Shown: piece after piece, positions 1 to 8,728 of the stretch
Layout: every line of letters begins with the position of its first letter
Numbering within the stretch: position 1 is the stretch's first letter
Assembly (NCBI GenBank): GCA_021791295.1
Contig: JAJYWW010000131.1
Coordinates: 1-16,116, forward strand
DNA: 16,116 nt
Source of the DNA: a bacterium
GTDB lineage: Bacteria > SZUA-79 > Acidulodesulfobacterales > Acidulodesulfobacteraceae
Reading direction: 5' to 3'
The notes under the pieces: model-generated
What the model saw: the letters and a program-made list of their open reading frames with translations, nothing else
What the model was told of the DNA's origin: nothing
The model's database searches: none
Translations under genes and position numbers: made by a program

Positions 1-782
1 GCGTTTTAACGCTTTTGTCGTTTGCCTTAATAGGATTTGCGGACGATTTTTTAAAAATCAGGGGACATTCTTCAAAGGGGCTTAGAGGCAAATATAAATT
101 TTCTGTCCAAACTTTAATAGCCTTATTCGTTTCGTACGCCCTTTATTTTCACGACGAATCTCTTGGGACCGTCATAATTCCTTTTGTTAAGGACTATTAT
201 TTAAATCTCGGCGTTTATTTTATAATTTTTGCGGCATTTATAATAGTCGGCTCTTCCAACGCAGTTAATTTAACCGACGGTCTCGACGGTTTGGCCATAG
301 GGGTTTTTGCCATAGCCATAGCGGGATATCTTATATTTTCCTATGCGGCGTCTAATTACAAATTTGCGGACTATCTGCATATACCCTATATAAAAAACAT
401 AGGAGAAGTCGTAATATTATGCGCTTCTTTATTCGGCGCGTCTATCGGTTTTTTATGGTTTAATTCCTATCCGGCTTCGGTTTTTATGGGGGATACCGGT
501 TCGATACCTTTGGGCGCGATACTCGGCTATGTCGCAATAGTTTCAAGGCAGGAGATTCTGCTTATTATAATAGGATTCGTCTTTGTAATCGAGGCTTTAA
601 GCGTTATATTTCAGGTCGGCTCTTACAAGCTTAGAAAAAAAAGGATATTTAAAATGGCGCCGATACACCATCATTTTGAAATCGAAGGCGTTCCCGAATC
701 AAAAATAGTAATAAGGCTGTGGATTATTTCTCTTATATTGACGATATTTGCGCTTTCGACTCTAAAATTGAGGATTTTTTAA
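1..782 (+). CDS. mraY: MraY, phospho-MurNAc-pentapeptide transferase (5' end cut off)
   Basis: This is a polytopic inner-membrane enzyme that transfers phospho-MurNAc-pentapeptide from UDP to undecaprenyl phosphate, giving lipid I. The window opens inside the gene. The reading frame is open from base 3 (V-L-T-L-L-S-F-A) through an internal TTG at 15, so that TTG is not the true start. About 259 residues are present, and roughly 100 N-terminal residues are missing compared with the usual length of about 360. Visible signatures are the aspartate pair in IGFADDFLK, NLTDGLDGLA, FMGDTGS (the third key aspartate) and the C-terminal APIHHHFE motif. Several long hydrophobic stretches fit membrane helices. 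The stop codon directly abuts the murD ATG, as in a tightly coupled dcw operon. Confidence 0.97.
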   Translation, partial: VLTLLSFALIGFADDFLKIRGHSSKGLRGKYKFSVQTLIALFVSYALYFHDESLGTVIIPFVKDYYLNLGVYFIIFAAFIIVGSSNAVNLTDGLDGLAIGVFAIAIAGYLIFSYAASNYKFADYLHIPYIKNIGEVVILCASLFGASIGFLWFNSYPASVFMGDTGSIPLGAILGYVAIVSRQEILLIIIGFVFVIEALSVIFQVGSYKLRKKRIFKMAPIHHHFEIEGVPESKIVIRLWIISLILTIFALSTLKLRIF

Positions 783-2210
783 ATGTCGGATTTAATTTTG
801 GGTTTCGGTAAAACAGGTTCTGCCGTTTACGGATATATTAAGAGCAGAAAAGGTTACGCAGACAAAGGACGGCTCTTAATATACGACGATACCGCCGAAA
901 ATGCCGGCGGCTTGGACGTTCAAGACGGAAACGTTGTGTTCTTTAATAAGCAGAACGAAGAAATACTTTTCGGCAGATATTTTAAAGATATAGAAAGATG
1001 TATCGTAAGTCCTGGAATACCGAGAAACCATCATGTTATTTTAAAATTAAGAAGGGCAAGCATTCCGGTTTTAAGCGAAATTGAATTTGCGTATAATAAT
1101 ATCCAAAAAGAGAAAAACGCAAAAATTATAGCTATTACCGGAACAAACGGCAAGACTACCTCGGTTACCCTGTGTAAAAGCGCGATAGAAGCGGCCGGTT
1201 TAAGCGGAAAAACTTTCGTAGGAGGCAATCTTGGAGTTCCGTTTATATCGGGCATAGACGGTTACCAAGATTTTATTTTAGAGGTATCGAGTTTCCAGCT
1301 TGAATGGATTTACGATTTTAAACCCGATATCGCCGTGCTTCTTAACGTAGAGGACGACCATTTGGACAGATATCTTAATTTTGACGAATACAGGCTTACT
1401 AAATATAAAATGTTTAAAAATCTTAAATATAACGACGCAGCCGTATTAAATCAGGGCGATTATAATTCGTCGGTTTTAAAAGGCGTTGCCGGTTCAAATG
1501 CGGTTTTATACGGATTTGAAGAAGATAGATGCGACGTTTTTTACAAAGACGGCTTTATTAATCTGCGCCTTAAAGATTTACTCGGATTTAACGCCGAAAT
1601 TTCCTTAAAAGACGTTGCGGATAAAAGAAAATTCGTTATAGAAGACATGATGTCCGCCGCCTGTTCTCTATCGCTGTATGGAATTTCTCCTGACGTTATA
1701 AAAAAAGCTTTCGACGGCTACCGGCTCTTAAAGCACAGGGTTGAATGCATCGGCAATATAGATAATGTATATTTCTACGACGATTCAAAGGCTACCAATC
1801 CCGCGGCGGTCGTAAGCGCGCTTAGTTCATTCGGCGCTTTAAGCGAAGGCGGCGTTAAAACGGATATAGTCCTTATACTGGGCGGGAAAGACAAGGGCTT
1901 TAATTACGAGAGCATCGTAGAACCGGTAAAAAGAAGCGTAAAAGCATGCGTTTTAATGGGCGAAACTAAAGAAATCCTCGAAAAAACGCTGAAAGGACGC
2001 GTAGAATATATGCTTGCAGACGATATGGAAGATGCAGTCGCTAAGTCTTTTAATTATTTGAAAGATGCGGTTAAGAGCGGCGGTTCGGGAACGGTTCTTC
2101 TGTCCCCCGCATCTTCGAGCTTCGATATGTTTAAAGATTACGGGGAGAGAGGGGACGTATTCAAAAAATGTTTCGATAAATTAAAAAATAATTTTTATGA
2201 AAAATTATGA
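783..2210 (+). CDS. murD: MurD, UDP-MurNAc-L-alanine:D-glutamate ligase
   Basis: A cytoplasmic Mur ligase that adds D-glutamate to UDP-MurNAc-L-Ala using ATP. The protein is 475 aa, slightly longer than the E. coli enzyme. The N-terminal segment carries a Rossmann-like G-F-G-K-T-G stretch. The ATP-binding loop G-T-N-G-K-T-T lies at residues 120-126. FILEVSSFQLEW follows, then LKHRVE and the DDSKATNPAA motif that begins the C-terminal domain, and SPASSSFDMFKDYGERG near the end. These distinguish MurD from MurC, MurE and MurF. A GAGGA ribosome-binding sequence at 770-774 sits 8 nt before the ATG, and the gene starts immediately after the mraY stop. Its end overlaps the next start as ATGA, which suggests translational coupling. 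Confidence 0.97.
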   Translation: MSDLILGFGKTGSAVYGYIKSRKGYADKGRLLIYDDTAENAGGLDVQDGNVVFFNKQNEEILFGRYFKDIERCIVSPGIPRNHHVILKLRRASIPVLSEIEFAYNNIQKEKNAKIIAITGTNGKTTSVTLCKSAIEAAGLSGKTFVGGNLGVPFISGIDGYQDFILEVSSFQLEWIYDFKPDIAVLLNVEDDHLDRYLNFDEYRLTKYKMFKNLKYNDAAVLNQGDYNSSVLKGVAGSNAVLYGFEEDRCDVFYKDGFINLRLKDLLGFNAEISLKDVADKRKFVIEDMMSAACSLSLYGISPDVIKKAFDGYRLLKHRVECIGNIDNVYFYDDSKATNPAAVVSALSSFGALSEGGVKTDIVLILGGKDKGFNYESIVEPVKRSVKACVLMGETKEILEKTLKGRVEYMLADDMEDAVAKSFNYLKDAVKSGGSGTVLLSPASSSFDMFKDYGERGDVFKKCFDKLKNNFYEKL

Positions 2211-3337
2211 TTAACTACGGAAAAGTTTTTATAAGAAAATACGATACTGCGCTTTTTCTTACGGTTTTACTGTTGATATCGTTCGGCTTAGTTATGGTTT
2301 ATTCGACAAGCGCGATGATTTCCATAGTTCAGTACGGCGTAAGCTATCACTTTATTTTAAGACAGGGAATATACGTTGCTTTATCGGGATTAGCCGTATG
2401 GTTTTTAATGCGCAACGACTATCATATGCTTAAATCTTTTTATCAAATTATTTTATTCGCAATAATAGTTTTAATGCTTTTAGTATTTGTTCCGCATATC
2501 GGAATAGATGCCGGAGGTTCGAGGAGATGGATAAATTTAAGGTTTTTCAGCATACAGCCGTCCGAATTTTTAAAAATTTTTTTCATAGTTTATTTAGCTA
2601 ATTTTTTGGAAAAGAGAAAAGATGCGCTCGATAAAAATCCGTATTCGTTTATTTTTATAGGTCCTTTTATATTTTTGGGGTTTTTAGATATACTGCTCTT
2701 AAAAGAACCGGATTTCGGAACAAGTTCTATATTGTTTTTTATAACTTTTATAATGCTTTTTGCAGGCGGCGTATCGCTGTTTTATCTCTTAGCGGTTGCC
2801 GCGCTCGGCGGAACCGCTGCATATTTTTTAATATTTACGGTAGCATACAGAAGAGACAGGGTGCTTGCTTTTCTTCATCCTTTTCACGATAAAACCGGCA
2901 TAGGTTTTCAGATAATACAGTCTATGTATGCTTTTGCCAGAGGCGGATTATACGGGGTAGGACTCGGAAACGGAAAAGAAAAACTTTTTTTTCTTCCTAC
3001 GCCTTATTCTGATTTCATATTTTCCAGCGTAGGCGAGGAACTGGGTTTTATAGGAGTAGCCGTGTTTATACTGCTCTATCTTATTCTTGCGTACAGAGGA
3101 TTAAAAGTAGCGATAAATGCTCCAGACCTTTTCGGGACGTATCTTGCGTACGGCATTACGTGTCTTATTGCACTTAGCGCATTTATAAATATCGGCGTGG
3201 TTCTCGGCGCTCTGCCTACCAAAGGACTTGCGCTTCCGTTTATCAGCTACGGAGGCAGTTCGATGTTTGCGACTTGCATAGGCATAGGAATTTTGCTCAA
3301 TATATCTTCGCAGAGCATTAAGGGGAAAAATATTTGA
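2207..3337 (+). CDS. ftsW: FtsW, SEDS-family septal peptidoglycan glycosyltransferase
   Basis: An integral membrane SEDS protein that polymerises lipid II into septal glycan strands with its partner class b PBP. The protein is 376 aa with about ten hydrophobic segments. Family signatures are the N-terminal segment ending in VMVYSTSA, the central KEPDFGTS, and the extracellular loop LPTPYSDFIFSSVGEELG. In that loop Asp269 aligns with the catalytic aspartate known in E. coli FtsW and RodA. The C-terminal GLALPFISYGGSS is also typical. The position between murD and murG supports FtsW over RodA. The start overlaps the murD stop as ATGA. No good Shine-Dalgarno sequence is visible, so initiation probably relies on coupling. 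Confidence 0.95.
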   Translation: MINYGKVFIRKYDTALFLTVLLLISFGLVMVYSTSAMISIVQYGVSYHFILRQGIYVALSGLAVWFLMRNDYHMLKSFYQIILFAIIVLMLLVFVPHIGIDAGGSRRWINLRFFSIQPSEFLKIFFIVYLANFLEKRKDALDKNPYSFIFIGPFIFLGFLDILLLKEPDFGTSSILFFITFIMLFAGGVSLFYLLAVAALGGTAAYFLIFTVAYRRDRVLAFLHPFHDKTGIGFQIIQSMYAFARGGLYGVGLGNGKEKLFFLPTPYSDFIFSSVGEELGFIGVAVFILLYLILAYRGLKVAINAPDLFGTYLAYGITCLIALSAFINIGVVLGALPTKGLALPFISYGGSSMFATCIGIGILLNISSQSIKGKNI

Positions 3338-4464
3338 TGAATATAGTAATTGCCGGCGGAGGAACCGGAGGACACATGTTTCCGGGAATTGCGGTTTATG
3401 AAAAATTAAAAGCTTTAGACGAAAAAGCGGATATTTATTTTATAGGAACGGAGAGAGGAATAGAAAATAAGGTTAAAGACGTTTACGGCTTCAGGTTGTT
3501 GACGATAAACGTTACGGGGTTTTCGGGTAAAAATTTTATGAATAAATTAAAATCTTTAAAAAACGCACTTTATGCGGCAAAAGACGTGAATGCCGTTTAT
3601 AAAAGAATAAAACCCGATTACGTGTTAGGGCTTGGGGGTTATATATCTTTGGTTCCTCTTGCCGTCGCAAGACTAAGAAAAATAAAGTGCGGAGTTATGG
3701 AGCAGAATGTCGAACCCGGACTTGCCAATAAAATTCTTGCCCTGCTCGGAATAACCGTATTTGCTTCCTTTGAAGAAACCAAGCGGCGTATTCGTTTCGG
3801 CACCGTTATTACGACAGGCAATCCGGTAAGAGAAAAAATATTTAATTATGCCGTTTCGGAATCGAAATCTGCATCGAAAAAAGAAAAAGATTTCGCCGAA
3901 CATAAAAATTTAAAAATTTTCGTTTTCGGCGGATCTCAGGGCGCCTCGTCCGTTAATAAGGCTGTTTTAAAGATGTTATCCGAAATGGACGATAATTTAT
4001 CGCGCAGCATAATCGTATATCATCAGACCGGTTTGCGCGATGCCGAAACGGCAGAGAATTTTTATAAAAATAATTTAAAAACCGGCGGCTATGAAGTTTT
4101 CCCTTTTACCGATAATATAGAAGATTATTACGGCTTAAGCGATATAGTCATATCGAGGGCGGGGGCGGGGACGTTGTCCGAGCTGGTTTTGTTAAGAAAG
4201 CCGGCTATTCTAATACCGTATCCGCATGCGGCGGGCAATCATCAGGAGAAAAACGCCCTTGCTTTTTCCGATAGCGGATGTTTTGAAGTCGTAAAAGACG
4301 ACGAAAATCTTTCTAATGAATTATTACAAAAAATTTCTAAAATATTTTATAATAGAGATTTGTTAAAATCTATGCACGATAATTTAAAAAAAATAGATAT
4401 AAAAGATTCTGCCGCTGAAATAGCAGGCATAATATTAAATAAAGATAAAGGAGAGAAATTATGA
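3337..4464 (+). CDS. murG: MurG, lipid II-forming GlcNAc transferase
   Basis: A membrane-associated GT-B glycosyltransferase that adds GlcNAc from UDP-GlcNAc to lipid I, yielding lipid II. The open frame reaches back to a TTG at 3334, but I place the start at the ATG at 3337. There the ftsW stop and the start share bases (TGATG), AGGGG at 3321-3325 lies 11 nt upstream, and the protein begins exactly at the conserved MNIVIAGGGTGGH. The product is 375 aa. Signatures are the glycine-rich loop GGGTGGH (residues 7-13), GLGGYIS, VFGGSQGA at the start of the C-terminal domain, SRAGAGTLSEL and the UDP-GlcNAc-site segment GNHQEKNA. It ends in an ATGA overlap with murC. Confidence 0.96.
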   Translation: MNIVIAGGGTGGHMFPGIAVYEKLKALDEKADIYFIGTERGIENKVKDVYGFRLLTINVTGFSGKNFMNKLKSLKNALYAAKDVNAVYKRIKPDYVLGLGGYISLVPLAVARLRKIKCGVMEQNVEPGLANKILALLGITVFASFEETKRRIRFGTVITTGNPVREKIFNYAVSESKSASKKEKDFAEHKNLKIFVFGGSQGASSVNKAVLKMLSEMDDNLSRSIIVYHQTGLRDAETAENFYKNNLKTGGYEVFPFTDNIEDYYGLSDIVISRAGAGTLSELVLLRKPAILIPYPHAAGNHQEKNALAFSDSGCFEVVKDDENLSNELLQKISKIFYNRDLLKSMHDNLKKIDIKDSAAEIAGIILNKDKGEKL

Positions 4465-5894
4465 AAAACGGCGTCAAAAAGATTCATTTAATCGGTATCG
4501 GCGGTTCCGGCATGAGCGGAATAGCAGAAGTTCTTATAAATCTTGGTTATTCCGTTACCGGTTCGGACATAGAGTACAGCCAGACGATAGAAAAAATTGA
4601 ATCTATAGGCGGCAAAGTTTTCATAGGGCATAATCCGGAAAATATAAAAGATGCCGAAGTAGTAGTATATTCGACTGCAATTTCCGAATCGAATCCTGAA
4701 CTTAACGAAGCTAAAAACAGAAAACTTACCGTTTTAAGAAGAGCGGAAATGCTTTCGGAACTTCTCTCTCTGAAAAAAGGAATCGCTATAGCGGGTTCTC
4801 ACGGCAAAACTACTACCACTTCGATGATATCGTCGATACTCGGAGAAGCCGGAGCCGATCCTACTTTCGTCGTCGGAGGCAAAATTTTCGGACTCGGCAT
4901 GCATTCTAAAGTAGGCAAAGGCGAATATATGGTCGTAGAAGCCGACGAAAGCGACGGTTCGTTTTTAAAATTAAAACCGGATTATTGCGTCGTTACCAAT
5001 ATAGACTATGAGCATTTATGCTATTACGGCAATATAGAAAATTTAAAGCAGTCTTTCGCCGATTTTATAAATAATATTCCCTTTTTCGGATTTGCGGTTT
5101 TATGCGCAGATAATCTGCTATTAAGCTCTTTGTTTCCGGTTATAAATAAAAAATATTTCACTTACGGGATAGAACAGAAAGCCGATTATTACGCTTTGAA
5201 TATATCTTTAGAGAAAAACGCTTCTTCTTTCGATGCATATTCCGGCGGTAAAATGATAGGCAAATTCAAGCTGTCCGTTCCTGGAATACATAACGTATTA
5301 AACGCTCTTTCAGCGATAGCAATGACTAAAGAGCTCGGCATAAAAACCGAATTTATAGCAAAAGCGCTTGAAAGTTTTCACGGAGTGGAAAGAAGGTTTC
5401 AGATAAAAAAATCTAACGAAAGACTTATAGTCGTGGACGATTACGCCCATCATCCCGTCGAGATTGCCGCTACCCTTAAAGCCGCAAAAAACTGGAACAG
5501 GCAGATAGTCGCAGTTTTTCAGCCGCACAGATATTCCAGAATGAAAGACCTTATGGACGATTTCGTAAATTCTTTAAAGATAGCCGACTCGGTTATAATT
5601 ACGGACGTCTATTCCGCGGGAGAGATAGCGATAGAAGGTATTTCATCGATGGCGCTTTCCGAGAAAATGAGGAATAACGGATATAAAAACGTGTATTACG
5701 TTCCGAACAGAAAAGATATCAAATCTAATTTAAAAAATATGCTGAAAGGCGGAGAGATGGTAATATTCCTAGGGGCCGGCGATATAACTAAAACCTGCGA
5801 CGAATTCGTCCACAGCAGGCTTAACAAAACAAGAACATTAAAAACTGTTTCTGCCGCGGTCGGCGGTAATTTAAAAGAACATATCAATTATTAA
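4461..5894 (+). CDS. murC: MurC, UDP-MurNAc:L-alanine ligase
   Basis: A cytoplasmic ATP-dependent ligase that adds L-alanine to UDP-MurNAc, the first amino acid of the stem peptide. The protein is 477 aa, close to the family norm. The N-terminal UDP-MurNAc-binding domain shows HLIGIGGSGMSGIAEVL and VTGSD. The ATP loop G-S-H-G-K-T-T is at residues 112-118. EADESDGSF and NIDYEH follow, with HGVERRFQ, DDYAHHPVEI and FQPHRYSR in the later part, all MurC-type motifs. AAAGGAGAG at 4447-4455 provides a strong ribosome-binding site 5 nt before the ATG, which overlaps the murG stop. The final 25 or so residues are polar, and I recognise no extra domain there. Confidence 0.97.
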   Translation: MKNGVKKIHLIGIGGSGMSGIAEVLINLGYSVTGSDIEYSQTIEKIESIGGKVFIGHNPENIKDAEVVVYSTAISESNPELNEAKNRKLTVLRRAEMLSELLSLKKGIAIAGSHGKTTTTSMISSILGEAGADPTFVVGGKIFGLGMHSKVGKGEYMVVEADESDGSFLKLKPDYCVVTNIDYEHLCYYGNIENLKQSFADFINNIPFFGFAVLCADNLLLSSLFPVINKKYFTYGIEQKADYYALNISLEKNASSFDAYSGGKMIGKFKLSVPGIHNVLNALSAIAMTKELGIKTEFIAKALESFHGVERRFQIKKSNERLIVVDDYAHHPVEIAATLKAAKNWNRQIVAVFQPHRYSRMKDLMDDFVNSLKIADSVIITDVYSAGEIAIEGISSMALSEKMRNNGYKNVYYVPNRKDIKSNLKNMLKGGEMVIFLGAGDITKTCDEFVHSRLNKTRTLKTVSAAVGGNLKEHINY

Positions 5895-5915
5895 TAAACT
5901 ATTGCGGTATAAATT

Positions 5916-6887
5916 ATGAATGGCGCAAAAACAAAAGAAGATTTATTAAAAAAGCTGAAAGAACTGGACGTCGATTTTATCGAAAATCAGGATATGTCGT
6001 CTTATTCCTCTATTAAAACCGGAGGGAAGGCGGATTTAATATTGTTTCCAAAAAACGAAGCCGAACTTGGTTTAATAATAAAACTGACCGAAGGCGTAAT
6101 ATCAGAATGTTTCCGTTACGTCATAGGCGGAGGAACGAATACGCTTTTTAAGGAAGAAAGGATATGCGTTCCGGTTATATCTTTTAAAAAATTTGATTCC
6201 TCGGTGTCGGACGCATCAAATATATCCGTTATATCAGGCGATTATGAAAATAATAAGCAATGCGGAGATAAGGTTTTGAAATTCGGCGCGGGAATTAATT
6301 TATCGAAAATTTTAAATTACTCGATGAGGCATAACTTAAGCGGATGCGAGTTTTTTTACGGAATTCCCGGCACTCTCGGCGGAGCCGTAAAAATGAATGC
6401 CGGCTCTAAAGAAAGTTCCGTCGGCAATATCGTAGAGGCTATAGATATATTAGATTCAAACGGCTCTAAACGCAACGTGGAAAAAAAAGATATGAATTTT
6501 TTATACCGCAGTTTAAATATTAACGGCATTAAAGATAACTATTTTATTACGTCGGTTTATCTTAAGCTCAAAGAATCGTCTAAAGCCGAAATAGCGGAAA
6601 ATATTAAAATTTTTAAAGAAAGAAAATCGGGACAGCCGCTTGGAGAATTTTCTCTGGGCTGTATTTTTAAAAATCCTGAAGGTTCTTCGGCAGGGAAAAT
6701 TATAGAGGAAATGGGATTTAAGGGCGTTTCTTTCGGCGGAGCGTCCGTTTCTCAAAAACACGCAAATTTTATAATCAATAAAGGCGGCGCAAAACCTTCC
6801 GACATTATGTGTTTAATAAACAACATAAGGGAAAAAGCGTTAGAAAGCAAAGGGATAAAATTAGATACGGAAATAAAGATAGTGTGA
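5916..6887 (+). CDS. murB: MurB, UDP-N-acetylenolpyruvoylglucosamine reductase
   Basis: A cytoplasmic FAD enzyme that reduces UDP-GlcNAc-enolpyruvate to UDP-MurNAc with NADPH. The protein is 323 aa. FAD-binding features include the SSIKTGGKAD segment, IGGGTNTLF (residues 70-77) and FYGIPGTLGGAVKMNAG (about 147-163). NFLYRSL (194-200) carries the expected conserved arginine. The proton-donor region reads SLGCIFKNP, so Cys249 stands where E. coli has a catalytic serine. This exchange may be a tolerated family variant. SQKHANFIIN and Glu319 near the C-terminus are also typical. It lies 21 nt after murC with only a weak ribosome-binding sequence, and ddl follows 6 nt downstream. Context and motifs make the call firm. 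Confidence 0.95.
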   Translation: MNGAKTKEDLLKKLKELDVDFIENQDMSSYSSIKTGGKADLILFPKNEAELGLIIKLTEGVISECFRYVIGGGTNTLFKEERICVPVISFKKFDSSVSDASNISVISGDYENNKQCGDKVLKFGAGINLSKILNYSMRHNLSGCEFFYGIPGTLGGAVKMNAGSKESSVGNIVEAIDILDSNGSKRNVEKKDMNFLYRSLNINGIKDNYFITSVYLKLKESSKAEIAENIKIFKERKSGQPLGEFSLGCIFKNPEGSSAGKIIEEMGFKGVSFGGASVSQKHANFIINKGGAKPSDIMCLINNIREKALESKGIKLDTEIKIV

Positions 6888-6893
6888 GGAAAT

Positions 6894-7829
6894 ATGCGGG
6901 AAAAATTGAAAAATTTGAGGATAGGGGTTTTGGCGGGAGGCAGGTCGGAGGAGAGGGATATTTCTATTAAAACCGGAAACGCAGTCTTCAATGCCTTAAA
7001 ATCCGGCGGATATAATGCTCTGCTGTTTGATTTGGACGAAAATTTTACGGTTAATTTAAAAAATATAGACGTCTGTTTTATCGCCCTGCACGGAACTTAC
7101 GGAGAGGACGGCAGGATTCAGGGAGCGCTCGAAATACTCGGCGTCCCGTATACCGGTTCGGGCGTTCTCGCAAGCGCGCTGGCGATGGACAAGATTAAAT
7201 CGAAAGCATTGTTTAATTTTTACGGTTTGAAAACCCCTACCGGAATCGCAGTTAAAAAAGAAAATGTAGAAAATGCGGCAAATGAAATATCGAAAAATTT
7301 CGAGCCGCCTTATTTCGTCAAACCGAACGCTTCCGGTTCCAGTATAGGATGCTCCATTGTCGAAAGCGGCGGGTCGGCCGCGGATTTAAGAACTGCGTTA
7401 AATAATGCTTTCAAATATGACGATGAAATATTGGTGGAAAAATATATAAAAGGAAGAGAAATTCAGTTTGCATGGGCTTTCGGCAAGGCATTAGGCTGCG
7501 TCGAAGTCAAGCCTAAAGATTGTTTTTATTCATACGCCGCTAAATACACCAAAGGAAAGACGGAGTATTTAATAAACCCGTCTTTAACTGAAAAAGAGTA
7601 TGAAGCATGCGAGTCTGCCGCCGTTAAAGCCAACGAAATTATCGGATGCAGAGGGGTTACGAGGGCGGATATTATTCTTTCCGACGACGGCGCCGCATAC
7701 GTTCTGGAACTCAATACGCTTCCCGGAATGACGGAACTCAGTTTAGTGCCTATGATAGCTGAAAGCAAAGGTATGAGTTTTATCGAGTTAATAGAAAATA
7801 TAATAGAAGATGCGGCTGCAAAAAAATAA
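6894..7829 (+). CDS. ddl: Ddl, D-alanine--D-alanine ligase
   Basis: An ATP-grasp ligase that makes D-Ala-D-Ala for the pentapeptide end. The protein is 311 aa, like DdlB. The N-terminal motif is GVLAGGRSEERDIS, with Glu20 matching the conserved substrate-site glutamate. HGTYGEDGRIQGALE, GVPYTGSG and KPNASGSSIGCS (from Lys143) follow. The metal-binding end is LELNTLPGMTELSLVP, with Glu272 and Asn274 as likely magnesium ligands. GAGGA at 6885-6889 lies 4 nt before the ATG and overlaps the murB stop. The last 20 nt overlap the start of ftsQ. I see no residue change pointing clearly to a D-Ala-D-Lac or D-Ala-D-Ser ligase, but I cannot test specificity by eye. Confidence 0.95.
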   Translation: MREKLKNLRIGVLAGGRSEERDISIKTGNAVFNALKSGGYNALLFDLDENFTVNLKNIDVCFIALHGTYGEDGRIQGALEILGVPYTGSGVLASALAMDKIKSKALFNFYGLKTPTGIAVKKENVENAANEISKNFEPPYFVKPNASGSSIGCSIVESGGSAADLRTALNNAFKYDDEILVEKYIKGREIQFAWAFGKALGCVEVKPKDCFYSYAAKYTKGKTEYLINPSLTEKEYEACESAAVKANEIIGCRGVTRADIILSDDGAAYVLELNTLPGMTELSLVPMIAESKGMSFIELIENIIEDAAAKK

Positions 7830-8691
7830 AAATAATATAAGACGTAAAAAAAACTTAATAAATAAAAACAGTCAAAACGGCAAACGCAGCTTTGGAAAAT
7901 ATTTTATTAAATCACTTTATGTTTTTGCGGTTATTGCAATAATTCTTGCGGCCGGATATTCGGGATATAAATCTTACGGCTATTTTTTTTTAAATAAAAA
8001 AGTTTTCAGGCTAAAAAAAATAGAAATTGTAGGAAAAAATATTACAAGTAAAGAAAAAAATAAAATAATTGCGCAGTCCGGATTATTTAAAAACGAAAAT
8101 TTAATAAATATAAATTTAAAAAAGCTGTCGAGGTTGGCGGCTTCTTACAGATGGGTCAAAAACGTTACGGTTTACAGAAAGTTTCCGAACGCTATAGTAA
8201 TAGTTATAAAAAAAAGGAAAATTTTTGCTATGGCAGTTTATAAGAATAACTTATACTATGTTTCTAAAACGGGCTACATCATTGGAAAAGCCGGCGTACA
8301 TTCCGGTTACGGATACCCCGTTATTACAGGTTTGAATACGGATGATTCCGGCGTTTATTTCAAAAAATTAAAAAAAGCTTTATCTTTTTTAAAAATTTCA
8401 TCGCATTCTATTCTTTCGGGGCTTACGGGAGAAATTCATATAGAGAAGGATGACGGAATAGCCATTTATACGCGCAAAGGGTTATGCATCAAGTTTGGAA
8501 TAGGCAATTATAGGAATAAACTTAAAACGCTGAAGAAACTTTTTTTAGAAATTAATGCGATTCATATTAGATATAAAAATTATATAAATTTGGAATATAA
8601 AAACGAAGCCGTTATAAAAGTAAATAAAGGTTCGAGGGTTTTGCCTGCCGGTTATAAAGCAGAACATATTAACGGCGATATATTTAAATAA
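7810..8691 (+). CDS. ftsQ: FtsQ/DivIB-type divisome protein
   Basis: A bitopic inner-membrane protein that bridges early and late divisome components. The 293-aa product has a very basic N-terminal cytoplasmic tail (about residues 1-33), one membrane helix (about 34-56) and a POTRA domain (about 67-136: RLKKIEIVGKNITSKEK... through RKFPNAIVIVI). The POTRA domain ends in the typical pattern W-V-K-N-V-x-V-x-R-K-F-P. A beta-rich FtsQ domain follows. The sequence is unusually rich in Lys, Asn and Ile, and contains a T9 run at 7983-7991. The start lies inside ddl with no good ribosome-binding sequence, so coupling is likely. Sequence conservation is weak in this family, so position between ddl and ftsA adds much of the support. 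Confidence 0.9.
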   Translation: MRLQKNKNNIRRKKNLINKNSQNGKRSFGKYFIKSLYVFAVIAIILAAGYSGYKSYGYFFLNKKVFRLKKIEIVGKNITSKEKNKIIAQSGLFKNENLININLKKLSRLAASYRWVKNVTVYRKFPNAIVIVIKKRKIFAMAVYKNNLYYVSKTGYIIGKAGVHSGYGYPVITGLNTDDSGVYFKKLKKALSFLKISSHSILSGLTGEIHIEKDDGIAIYTRKGLCIKFGIGNYRNKLKTLKKLFLEINAIHIRYKNYINLEYKNEAVIKVNKGSRVLPAGYKAEHINGDIFK

Positions 8692-8717
8692 TTAAGTGTT
8701 TTCTATATATACATAAC

Positions 8718-8723
8718 AGAGGT
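8718..8723 (+). promoter_or_regulatory. Ribosome-binding site deciding the ftsA TTG start
   Basis: AGAGGT lies directly on the first possible TTG (8723) but 5 nt before a second in-frame TTG at 8729. An in-frame TAA at 8714-8716 rules out anything further upstream, and no ATG or GTG is available. Spacing therefore favours 8729. Confidence 0.7.
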
Positions 8724-8728
8724 TGAGA

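Noticed and set aside
3334..3336. TTG as the murG start
   Set aside because: The adjacent ATG at 3337 begins exactly at the conserved MurG N-terminus and has better spacing from AGGGG.
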